Shown: positions 9,026-16,462 of the stretch, piece after piece
Layout of the letters: each line of letters opens with the position of its first letter
Position numbering within the stretch: the stretch's first letter is position 1
DNA from: Bryobacterales bacterium
GTDB taxonomy: Bacteria; Acidobacteriota; Terriglobia; Bryobacterales; Bryobacteraceae
Direction of reading: 5' to 3'
Assembly: GCA_016721425.1 (NCBI GenBank)
Contig: JADKID010000012.1
Location: forward strand, 385,882-449,881
DNA: 64,000 nt
Made by a program: the position numbers and the translations under genes
Notes under the pieces: model-generated
What the model saw: the letters and a program-made list of their open reading frames with translations, nothing else
Told to the model about the DNA's origin: nothing
Databases searched by the model: none

Positions 9026-9031
9026 TATACT
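9026..9031 (+). promoter_or_regulatory. Possible -10 element of a leaderless ferredoxin transcript
   Basis: TATACT lies 7 bases before the GTG start of the ferredoxin gene, and no Shine-Dalgarno sequence is seen. With normal spacing, transcription would start at or next to the GTG. No convincing -35 box is present at 16-18 bp. Confidence 0.35.
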
Positions 9032-9038
9032 GACTTTC

Positions 9039-9434
9039 GTGGCCAAAGTTACCGTCCTCCCAGCCAACGAGACCTTCGAATTCGATCTGAATGCCCTGCC
9101 CTATCACGACCATGGCAAGCCCCTCTCCTTCCTCGACGTAGGCATCAGCACAGGGTTCCACATCGAGCACGCCTGCGGAGGCAACTGCGCCTGCACTACA
9201 TGCCACGTGGTGGTCAAGAGCGGCGCCGAATTCCTGAGCGACATGGATGACGACGAAGCCGACAAGCTCGATCTCGCCGCCGACCTTCAGCTCGGCTCGC
9301 GCCTCGGCTGCCAAGTCCACTTCGTCCGCGACGGCGCGGTCACCATCGAGATCCCATCCTGGAATCGCAACTACGTCAGCGAAGGCGGCGCTTCCATGAA
9401 CCTGGGCGACGCCATCCCCGCTCCCAAGAAATAG
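9039..9434 (+). CDS. Isc-type [2Fe-2S] ferredoxin
   Basis: A 131-residue adrenodoxin/Isc-class ferredoxin. The cluster ligands are visible as Cys46-x5-Cys52-x2-Cys55 (CGGNCACTTC) and Cys91 (RLGCQV). The additional Cys50 inside the loop is typical of Isc ferredoxins. Upstream in-frame sequence is opposite a neighbouring gene, so GTG at 9039 is preferred as start because the family N-terminus begins just there (AKVTVLP). It transfers electrons in Fe-S cluster assembly or to an oxygenase. No isc genes are adjacent. It is followed by a GC-rich hairpin. Confidence 0.9.
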   Translation: MAKVTVLPANETFEFDLNALPYHDHGKPLSFLDVGISTGFHIEHACGGNCACTTCHVVVKSGAEFLSDMDDDEADKLDLAADLQLGSRLGCQVHFVRDGAVTIEIPSWNRNYVSEGGASMNLGDAIPAPKK

Positions 9435-9438
9435 CCCT

Positions 9439-9481
9439 GCGGCGCGCGCCGCCCTCCGCCGCGCGCACGGCGGCGCGCCGC
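9439..9481 (+). terminator. GC-rich hairpin after ferredoxin gene
   Basis: GCGGCGCGC at 9439-9447 pairs with GCGCGCCGC at 9473-9481, and the first arm region is itself a palindrome (9439-9452). The following bases are only weakly T-rich, so this may be a terminator or simply a structured spacer. Confidence 0.45.
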
Positions 9482-9624
9482 AATTCGGATATTCGCCTCT
9501 TTAGCCTTGCAATCGGCTCATTCCAATGCCAAACTAGGCCGATTGCGCGTCCCCGCGGATGCACTTCACCCCCGGCCAGATCGCGCGATCGCGTTCGAGC
9601 TCTAAGGAAAGTGAGGTATTCATC

Positions 9625-9969
9625 ATGGCGACCAAGCCAATCAAGCCAGCATTCGTCCTGAAGGACCAGCTCATCCTGCGTGAGCACATCTGGGACCGGA
9701 TCCACTGGGTCACATACCGTGTCCCCATGGAAATGGCTGGCATTCTCAAGAAGGGCCTGGCCGATGCCCCTGTGCGCGTCCAACTCACCAAACAGTTCAC
9801 AGACGCCACCTGGAAGCACACCAGCGCCCTCATCATGGAGGGCACAGCCCCGCCGCCGGAGATCGCCGGCGCCATCTACAACATCGCCGATGACATCAGT
9901 TGCGGCCGCGAGATCAGCCTCAAGGCCGGCGACTACATCGCGATTCAGAGCTTCCTCAAAAAGAAGTAA
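9625..9969 (+). CDS. Unknown 114-aa protein preceding a radical SAM gene
   Basis: The ATG at 9625 follows a purine-rich ribosome site (AAGGAAAGTGAGG), better than the in-frame ATG at 9559. The product is soluble, basic at both ends, with a single cysteine (ISCGRE near residue 93) and no signal peptide or membrane segment. I recognise no family. It lies 69 bp upstream of the radical SAM/SPASM gene in the same direction, so the two are probably co-transcribed. It could be a partner or substrate of that enzyme. It is larger than a typical RiPP precursor and lacks an obvious leader/core division. Confidence 0.7.
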   Translation: MATKPIKPAFVLKDQLILREHIWDRIHWVTYRVPMEMAGILKKGLADAPVRVQLTKQFTDATWKHTSALIMEGTAPPPEIAGAIYNIADDISCGREISLKAGDYIAIQSFLKKK

Positions 9970-10038
9970 CCCGGCCTGCCATCGTGGCGGGGAGCGTCGC
10001 AGCCGGCGCTCTCCGCCCTCCTTCCAACGGAGATCAAC

Positions 10039-11076
10039 ATGACCTTTGAAGGTTTGCCCCTGCTGCTTGGTTGGGAACTGACTCTGGCCTGCAACCTGCG
10101 CTGCCAGCATTGCGGATCTTCCGCCGGCTCCGGACGGCCGAATGAGCTCACCCTCGATGAAGCCCTGGCGATCTGTACCCAGTTCCCCGAACTCGCCGTG
10201 CAAGAGGTCGTCTTCACCGGCGGCGAGCCGCTGATGCAGCCCTACTGGCCGCAGCTCGCCACCCGCCTCCGCGAGTTGCAGATCAAGGTCGGCATGGTCA
10301 CCAACGGGCTGCTGCTGAGCCCGCGCATCGTCGCCGAAATCCAGGCCTGCGGGATCCGCGAAGTGGGCGTCAGTCTCGACGGACTGGAGACCACCCACGA
10401 CGAGATCCGAGCACTGCCCGGCGCCTTTCTGCGCAGCCTCGACGGCCTGCGGCGCTTGCTCGACGCCGGCATCCATGCCACCGCCATCACTACCGTCAAC
10501 GCCCTCAACGTGCACGAGCTCCCTGCCCTCTACGCCCGCCTCCACGCGGCAGGCGTGCCGCAGTGGCAGGTCCAGCCGCTCTTCGGTTTCGGCCGCGGAC
10601 GCGAGCAAACGCGCCTCCACCTGTCCAGCGACCAGTACCTCGACATGGGCCGCTTTTGCCAGGAGCATGGCCCCCTCGCCGCAGATTCAGGCATGACTCT
10701 CGTGCCCGCCGACGGTTGTGGCTACTGCTCACCCTTCGACACCCAGGGCGCACCCTGGCGAGGCTGCAGCGCCGGCATCGCCGACTGCGGCATCATGAGC
10801 GATGGCCGCGTCAAGGGATGCCTCTCGTGGCCCGATTCCCTCGTCGAGGGGGACCTGCGTCAGGATACTTTCTGGGACATCTGGTTCCGCCCCGGAGCGT
10901 TCGCCGCCACCCGCAATTTCACCTGCGCCGACCTCGGTGGCGAGTGCCGTACCTGCGAGATGGGCGCCCAATGCGGCGGCGGCTGCTCCGCAAAATCAAT
11001 CGCAGCCACCGGACAGTTTCACGCCGACCCCTACTGCTACCGCGCCATCCTCGCCGCCCGCCTCACTACGCAGTGA
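10039..11076 (+). CDS. Radical SAM/SPASM-domain protein
   Basis: A 345-residue radical SAM enzyme. The SAM-cluster motif is Cys18-x3-Cys22-x2-Cys25 (CNLRCQHC), followed by TGGEPLM and GVSLDGLE strands of the TIM barrel. The C-terminal third carries many cysteines (CGYCS, GCSAG, GCLSW, CRTCEMGAQCGGGC, YCYR) that fit a SPASM/twitch domain binding auxiliary 4Fe-4S clusters. Family members modify peptides or proteins (PqqE, anSME, RiPP maturases). An ATG with an upstream GGAG supports the start. The 3' end overlaps the convergent flavoenzyme gene by 11 bp. The substrate is unknown; the preceding 114-aa protein is the nearest candidate. Confidence 0.9.
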   Translation: MTFEGLPLLLGWELTLACNLRCQHCGSSAGSGRPNELTLDEALAICTQFPELAVQEVVFTGGEPLMQPYWPQLATRLRELQIKVGMVTNGLLLSPRIVAEIQACGIREVGVSLDGLETTHDEIRALPGAFLRSLDGLRRLLDAGIHATAITTVNALNVHELPALYARLHAAGVPQWQVQPLFGFGRGREQTRLHLSSDQYLDMGRFCQEHGPLAADSGMTLVPADGCGYCSPFDTQGAPWRGCSAGIADCGIMSDGRVKGCLSWPDSLVEGDLRQDTFWDIWFRPGAFAATRNFTCADLGGECRTCEMGAQCGGGCSAKSIAATGQFHADPYCYRAILAARLTTQ

Positions 11077-12379
11077 ACGGTGGCGGATCAAACACCGAGA
11101 GAATGCTCCGCACCATAGCCTCCCTGGTCGTGAAGCGCGTCTCGTCGTAGCACCCCAACGGATTCTCCACCACGTTCACCAGGCACTTGTTGCAGTACGT
11201 GCAGGGCACAGGAGCCACATCCAAGCCCTGCTCGAACATCTGCGGCAAATCGGGATTCGCAATCAGTGTCCGCGCCATGCTCACCGCATCGCACTGGCCC
11301 GTCTCCAGCGCCTCGCGGATCACGGACGCCGTCTGAAATCCGCCCGTGCAGATCACCGGAATCGTCACGGCCTTTCTGATTGCCGCCGCGTCGGGCAGGT
11401 TCAGCCCCTCGATCACCGTCCCCCTCGCCTTCACCCACTGATCGTGAAACAGCCTGCCCGTCAGGTCGTTCCTCAGCAGCAGGAAGTTGCGGAACGTGTG
11501 CTTCCCGCTTGAGACCATCGTGTCGTACACCCGCACGAAATCCGCAATCGGCAGATCTCCGGCCGGGTTCCGCGGATGCGGGAAGAAACTTCCGTTCGAG
11601 ACGTGAATCGCATCCACGCCCTCCGCTTCCAGCCACTGGCATACCTGCACCGCGTCGTGGATCGTGTTCCCGCGCGCCTCCCCCAGCACCATCGCGTTGT
11701 TGTTCTCCGTCGCGCTGATCTTCATCTGCAGATGGAAATCCCGCCCGCACCGCTTCCGGATGGATCGAACAATCTCCAGCACAAACCGCGCCCGGTTCTC
11801 CAACGTTCCGCCATATCCATCCGTGCGGTCGTTGATCGCCGAACTCAGAAACTGCGTAATCAGATACCCGTTCGCCCCGTGCAATTCCACGCCGTCCAGC
11901 CCCGCCGCCTGCGCCCGCACCGCCGCCTGCCCAAACTGCTGCACCACCTCGCCAATCTGGTTCTCCGTCATCGCCGTCGCCTCAAAGCCATGCAACGGAT
12001 CGGGCTTCGAGGTCGAGCTCCAGCTCTCCGGATACTCCACCCCTGCCACATCGCGCTGCCGGCCCCCGTGGCTCAACTGCAGGATGAACTTGCAGTCAAA
12101 CTCGTGGACCCGCCTCCCCACCTCGCGCCAGAACGGGATCTTGTCGTCGGCATCCATCATCGCGTAGTTCGGCAGAATCCGCCCCCGCCCGTGCACCGGC
12201 ACAAACGACGAGATGATCGCCCCCACGCCGCCCCGCGCGAATTTTGTCTCCCAATTGATCCTCGCTGGATTGCCGGAGCCGTCGTAGTTGTCGAACCGCC
12301 CCGATACATTCGAGCGGATCAGCCTGTTCTTGAGACTCAGACTCCTGAACTGCAATGGCTCGAATATTCTGTCCGCCAT
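11066..12379 (-). CDS. NADH:flavin oxidoreductase, OYE family, with C-terminal Cys cluster
   Basis: A 437-residue Old Yellow Enzyme/2,4-dienoyl-CoA reductase-type TIM barrel. It has LKNRLIRSN at the start, FILQLSHGGRQ, the active-site region GVELHGANGYLITQFLS, and NDRTDGYGGTLENRARF. A late CTYCNKC segment with a further Cys (LGCYDE) resembles the 4Fe-4S site of the longer dienoyl reductases, but no second FAD/NADH domain follows. It reduces activated C=C bonds with FMN. It begins 15 bp after the RoxA-like cytochrome gene, so the two are likely one operon, with the cytochrome exported and this enzyme cytoplasmic. Confidence 0.88.
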   Translation of the reverse strand: MADRIFEPLQFRSLSLKNRLIRSNVSGRFDNYDGSGNPARINWETKFARGGVGAIISSFVPVHGRGRILPNYAMMDADDKIPFWREVGRRVHEFDCKFILQLSHGGRQRDVAGVEYPESWSSTSKPDPLHGFEATAMTENQIGEVVQQFGQAAVRAQAAGLDGVELHGANGYLITQFLSSAINDRTDGYGGTLENRARFVLEIVRSIRKRCGRDFHLQMKISATENNNAMVLGEARGNTIHDAVQVCQWLEAEGVDAIHVSNGSFFPHPRNPAGDLPIADFVRVYDTMVSSGKHTFRNFLLLRNDLTGRLFHDQWVKARGTVIEGLNLPDAAAIRKAVTIPVICTGGFQTASVIREALETGQCDAVSMARTLIANPDLPQMFEQGLDVAPVPCTYCNKCLVNVVENPLGCYDETRFTTREAMVRSILSVFDPPPFTA

Positions 12380-12394
12380 GTAATGCCTCCGCCC

Positions 12395-14299
12395 TTAGAA
12401 CGTCTTCACAAACTCGATCAGCGCGCGCTTGTCGTCGTCGCTCAAATCCTTCGCGAAGGTGTGCCCGCGATCCACCACAAAATCCGGCGACAGGTTGTTA
12501 CGCAACAGCGCGTCGTACAACAGCCCCTTGCCGATCAACCCACCGATGAACCGCGTGAAGAAGTTGTCGTTCCTCAGCAATTGCATCTGTGGAGCATTGA
12601 TGTTGGCGATCAGGTTCACGGGTGTCCCCTGCCTGATCTTGAGCTTGTAGCCGCTCTCCAACGGTTGATAGCTGTCCACGCTCGTCACCCACATCGACCT
12701 CGGCCCCAGCCGCTTTTCCGGCCACAACAGCTTCTCCATGGCGTCCTGAAATGCGGCCATCCGCCCGCTCACACTGGGGTCGCTGTTGAACACCCCCAAC
12801 GCGTTGTTGTGAAAGTAGGGCGCTGTCGCCCACACGCCCGATAGCGTCGGCACGCGGTAATACCCGCGCCCACCCGCCGGCGGTTGGAAGTTGATTGGCT
12901 TATTCGTCCGCACCGGATTGTACAGCCCCTTCAACTCGCCCGCTGCCGGCTGATCCTTATACGTCCTCGACGAGAACTCCTCCCACACATGACCTGCAAT
13001 CGCATTGGTGGCCAGTGCACGCCCGGCATTGGTCCCGATCTCGCTCACCGGATAGCGACGGTCATTGGAGAGGAAGTTCTCCTCCAAAAAGTCCGCCCGC
13101 TGCACCGCCTGCCGGAACCACGCCGCCACATCGGACGTCCCCGCCGGAGGCTGCTTGCTGGAATGACAGCGCGCGCACTGATCCGCAAATGCCAGCGCGC
13201 CCCGCCGCAACACTTCCGCATCCTTGGTCAGAAATCGATCCCCGCCCGGTGCGTCCTTCAGCCGCGCCGGCTGCACCGTCTTCAGGAACGCCTCCGCCCC
13301 GGCCATGAGTGCCTCTGTCGCCCGCCAATCCGGACAGTCCTTTCGCGCCAGCGCAATTCGGAACGGCTTCTGCTCCATCTTGGTCCCGCTGATCGGATCG
13401 TGCAGCGTCGTCCAGTAGTCCGAGCACATCCCGATATTGACGTAGACCCGCAGCGACGCCCCCGCCGTCCCAATCGAATCCGACCCGTCTTTCAGAATGT
13501 GGTGCACTGGGCGCGTCGTCCCGTCGGCCATCGTCTCCGTGTGCCACGGCCGGTCCGCGAGATGCACAATCGAGTTAATCGCGTTTGGATTGAAAATATG
13601 ATCCGTCGCAAACCGCGAAGTGTCCGAAGTCCCCGCCGGCTGCACGTTCGCCACATGCCATCGGAAGTCCTTGGCATCCAGCTTCAGCCCGAACAACGTC
13701 CCTTCCTTGAAGTACTGGTTGCCGATCGCCGAGGAGAGGTTGTACCAGCGCGGACTCTCCGGATCCTTCGGCGGATACAGCGGGTTGAAGCCGATATGGC
13801 AAAACCCGCACGTCATGCCGATCAGGTACGGCGGCTCCACGCTCGCCGGGTCCTTCAGATACTTGTTCACGTCCCAGACAACCCGGTCGAACTTCGGATT
13901 CGGAAACTTCCTCAGCCCCACTACACCCGACGACTGGCTTGGAATCCCCGGCACATCCACCGCCTTGCAGACGTCCATCCAAAGCCCGTATTCATCCGGC
14001 TTGGCCGCCGCCGTGCAGTCCGGATCGTTCACCACGCCCATCGTCTTGAAACGCTCCGGTCGCCGCCGCGAGTCCACATATTGCAGCAGATCCGTGATGC
14101 CGTGCGTTCGCGCCGCCACGCCCCGCCAGAACTTCTCGCCGCCGCCCGTCCAGAAATACCAGGTGTTCCGCCCCTCCCGCTCCTGCGGTGTCAGTCTCTC
14201 GCCGCCATATTCGTAGCTGTCCGTGATTGGCGCGTTGCCCTGACTCAGCAAAACTGTCGCAGCTGCCAGACTCAGCAGAAGAAGCCGGAAGGATCGCAT
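12395..14299 (-). CDS. RoxA/RoxB-like exported di-heme cytochrome c
   Basis: A 634-residue protein with a Sec signal peptide (~1-20) and two heme c sites, CGFCH at 164-168 and CARCH at 375-379. The order and surroundings match the rubber oxygenase RoxA/RoxB family: GRNTWYFWTGGGEKFW near 44-59, GVVGLRKFPNP near 125-135, GMTCGFCHIGFNP around heme 1, and APYFHNN late. Family enzymes cleave C=C bonds of polyisoprene with O2 in the periplasm or outside the cell; many members have unknown substrates. The catalytic residues outside the heme sites could not be verified by eye. It is co-directional with and 15 bp upstream of an OYE flavoenzyme. Confidence 0.85.
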   Translation of the reverse strand: MRSFRLLLLSLAAATVLLSQGNAPITDSYEYGGERLTPQEREGRNTWYFWTGGGEKFWRGVAARTHGITDLLQYVDSRRRPERFKTMGVVNDPDCTAAAKPDEYGLWMDVCKAVDVPGIPSQSSGVVGLRKFPNPKFDRVVWDVNKYLKDPASVEPPYLIGMTCGFCHIGFNPLYPPKDPESPRWYNLSSAIGNQYFKEGTLFGLKLDAKDFRWHVANVQPAGTSDTSRFATDHIFNPNAINSIVHLADRPWHTETMADGTTRPVHHILKDGSDSIGTAGASLRVYVNIGMCSDYWTTLHDPISGTKMEQKPFRIALARKDCPDWRATEALMAGAEAFLKTVQPARLKDAPGGDRFLTKDAEVLRRGALAFADQCARCHSSKQPPAGTSDVAAWFRQAVQRADFLEENFLSNDRRYPVSEIGTNAGRALATNAIAGHVWEEFSSRTYKDQPAAGELKGLYNPVRTNKPINFQPPAGGRGYYRVPTLSGVWATAPYFHNNALGVFNSDPSVSGRMAAFQDAMEKLLWPEKRLGPRSMWVTSVDSYQPLESGYKLKIRQGTPVNLIANINAPQMQLLRNDNFFTRFIGGLIGKGLLYDALLRNNLSPDFVVDRGHTFAKDLSDDDKRALIEFVKTF

Positions 14300-14391
14300 G
14301 GAATAGAAATATAACCCATCCGTCCAGTATGCGAAAGCCTTTTCTTCTCAGGCCCGGCGCAGCACTCCGTCATCGCCTGCCCACCCACGCG

Positions 14392-15156
14392 CTACAGCGC
14401 GTACTCCTGCTCCCCCGCCGCCACCTCTAAGCCCGCAATCCCCAGCGCCCCAAGCGCCCGCTCCAGTTCGGCGCGGTAACGGTGCTTCAGGTGCATCGCC
14501 AGCACCCGCTCCATCCGCGGCATCTTCCTGACCTCCGCCGCAAATAGCGACGGCGTCAGATGCCCGGACACGCGAGCCAGGCCCTCCATCGCATCCGGAA
14601 ACGTACACTCCAGAAACACGGACCGTGGCTCCGGAAAGTCCTGCGCAAACTCCCAGATCCGCTCCGTCGGCCCGCTATCGGCCCCAAACACCACCGTGGA
14701 CGCTCCGTCCGTCACGATATAGCCCGTCGTAGCCACCACGTGGTTCACCGGCACGGGCAGCACCCGCAGCCCCTCCACCACCACCGCCCGCTCCGGCACA
14801 AGCTCGTCCACCACCACAAACGGCCGCCCCTCCGGAGCCAGCGAAAAGAAATCCGGCCACACCACGTTGTTGAACACGTGCCGCCGCAGCGCATCCAGTG
14901 TCTCCGGCATCGCGTGCAGAACTACGGCAGGCTCCGCCGGATCCCAGGCATTTTCGAGAAACACCGGCAGGCTGCCAATGTGATCCATATGCGAATGTGT
15001 CAGGAAGATGTGCCGCACCTTCGCCTGCCCGGCCGGCGACCCCACAAAACCAAGCGTCCCCGCGTCCACCGCCACGCACCCGTTGATCAGGTACGAGCTG
15101 GCATACTGCCGCTCCCGCGGCTCATCCGGCGACGATCCCAATAGGCGCACTTGCAT
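14392..15156 (-). CDS. Metallo-beta-lactamase-fold hydrolase, class II cAMP phosphodiesterase-like
   Basis: A 254-residue metal hydrolase with the zinc motif THSHMDH at 53-59, a strand VFGADSGP that supplies a bridging Asp, and a late HLKHRY histidine. The long linker SLPVFLENAW after the motif and the overall order resemble the PDEase_II family that hydrolyses cyclic nucleotides. The ATG at 15156 is chosen because the family N-terminus (MQVRLLGSS) starts there. It is divergent from the GAF-phosphatase gene with only 67 bp between them. An adenylate cyclase gene lies 1.3 kb away, which fits a cAMP role, but substrate is inferred. Confidence 0.75.
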   Translation of the reverse strand: MQVRLLGSSPDEPRERQYASSYLINGCVAVDAGTLGFVGSPAGQAKVRHIFLTHSHMDHIGSLPVFLENAWDPAEPAVVLHAMPETLDALRRHVFNNVVWPDFFSLAPEGRPFVVVDELVPERAVVVEGLRVLPVPVNHVVATTGYIVTDGASTVVFGADSGPTERIWEFAQDFPEPRSVFLECTFPDAMEGLARVSGHLTPSLFAAEVRKMPRMERVLAMHLKHRYRAELERALGALGIAGLEVAAGEQEYAL

Positions 15157-15223
15157 GGCAGCACGTTCAATATCCCACCAGCGGCCTGCTTCCGGCAACC
15201 TGGTCGCGATACACTCATCCCTG

Positions 15224-16462
15224 ATGACGCAGGACGACCGCATCTCCCAGGTGATCTTTGATTACGCTGCCCGCATCGGCGGCGCCCAGGATCCCGAAGC
15301 CCTTCTCCACCTCAACGCCGCCATGGCTCGCGATCTCACCGGCGCCGATCGCTGTTCCCTCTGGCTCATCGATCCGAAATCCGGCGAGCTCTGGACCAAG
15401 GTCGCCCACGGCGTCCCCGAGCTTCGCATTCTCCCCGGCACCGGCATCGTCGGGGCCAGTATCACCAGCGGCGAAACCATCCTCGTCAACGACACTTCCC
15501 AGGACCCGCGTTTCCTCCAGCGCGTCGATCAGAAGAGCGGCTATCAAACCCACTCCATGCTGGTCCTCCCCATGCGCAACGCCGCCGGCGCCGTCATCGG
15601 AGCCCTCCAGGCCCTCAACAAACCCGAAGGCTTCACCGCTGACGACGTCAAGCTCCTCAACCTCGCCGTCAGCTACTCCGCCTCCGCCATCGAAACCCAG
15701 CAACTCCGCCAGGAGGCCGAGGAGACCAAGCTCCTCCACAAAGAGCTCGCCATCGCCCGCCAGGTGCAGAATCAGCTCTTCCCCCAGAATCCGCCCACCT
15801 TCCCCGGCCTCGATTACGCCGCCTTCTGCCGCCCAGCCCGCTTTGTCGGCGGCGACTACTACGACTTCACAGCCCTGCCCGATGGCACTCTCTTCTTCAC
15901 CCTCGGCGACGTCTCCGGCAAGGGCGTCGCCGCGGCCGTTCTCATGGCATCCATCCAGGCCGCGCTTCGCACCCAGGTGGTCGAGCGCCCCGCCTCCCTC
16001 TCCGCCCTCATCAACCACTTCAACAAGGCCGTCTATTCGTTCTCCAACGGCGTGAAGTACTCCACCCTCTTCGTCGGCATCCTCGATGTCGCCAATCGCA
16101 CTCTCACCTACGTCAACGCCGGCCAGGCCCCGCCCCTTCTGGTCCGCGCCGCCAATTACTCCATCGAGCATCTCACCGAGGGCGGCATGCCAGTCGGCCT
16201 CATGCCCGCCGGCCGCTACACCCAGGCAGTCGTCGCGCTCGAGCCCGGCGACCTCATCTTCGCCTACTCCGACGGCATCAGCGAAGCCACCAATATCCGC
16301 GAGGAGATCTGGGAAGAGGCCGACTTCGAATCCCTGCTCGCCGCTTGCTCCACAGGCTCCGCGCAGCACTCCATTGACACCATCGTCAAGGGAGCCGATG
16401 ACTTCACCGGTGAAGCCGATCAAGCCGACGACACGACCATCGTCGCCCTCAAGCTCGCCTGA
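15224..16462 (+). CDS. GAF-domain PP2C-type serine phosphatase (RsbU/SpoIIE family)
   Basis: A 412-residue signalling protein. A GAF sensor domain spans ~15-160 (GADRCSLWLID, LPGTGIVGASITSGE, SMLVLPM). A short helical linker (~165-190) leads to a SpoIIE-type PP2C domain (RFVGGDYYDF, LGDVSGKGVAAAVLMA, YVNAGQAPPLL, FAYSDGISEA, DDTTIVAL). The metal-binding aspartates lie in GGDYYDF, GDVSGKG, YSDG and DDTT. Such enzymes dephosphorylate anti-sigma antagonists or similar proteins after ligand sensing. No signal peptide or membrane segment. The 3' end overlaps the convergent cyclase gene by 14 bp. No kinase or antagonist partner is in the window. Confidence 0.92.
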   Translation: MTQDDRISQVIFDYAARIGGAQDPEALLHLNAAMARDLTGADRCSLWLIDPKSGELWTKVAHGVPELRILPGTGIVGASITSGETILVNDTSQDPRFLQRVDQKSGYQTHSMLVLPMRNAAGAVIGALQALNKPEGFTADDVKLLNLAVSYSASAIETQQLRQEAEETKLLHKELAIARQVQNQLFPQNPPTFPGLDYAAFCRPARFVGGDYYDFTALPDGTLFFTLGDVSGKGVAAAVLMASIQAALRTQVVERPASLSALINHFNKAVYSFSNGVKYSTLFVGILDVANRTLTYVNAGQAPPLLVRAANYSIEHLTEGGMPVGLMPAGRYTQAVVALEPGDLIFAYSDGISEATNIREEIWEEADFESLLAACSTGSAQHSIDTIVKGADDFTGEADQADDTTIVALKLA

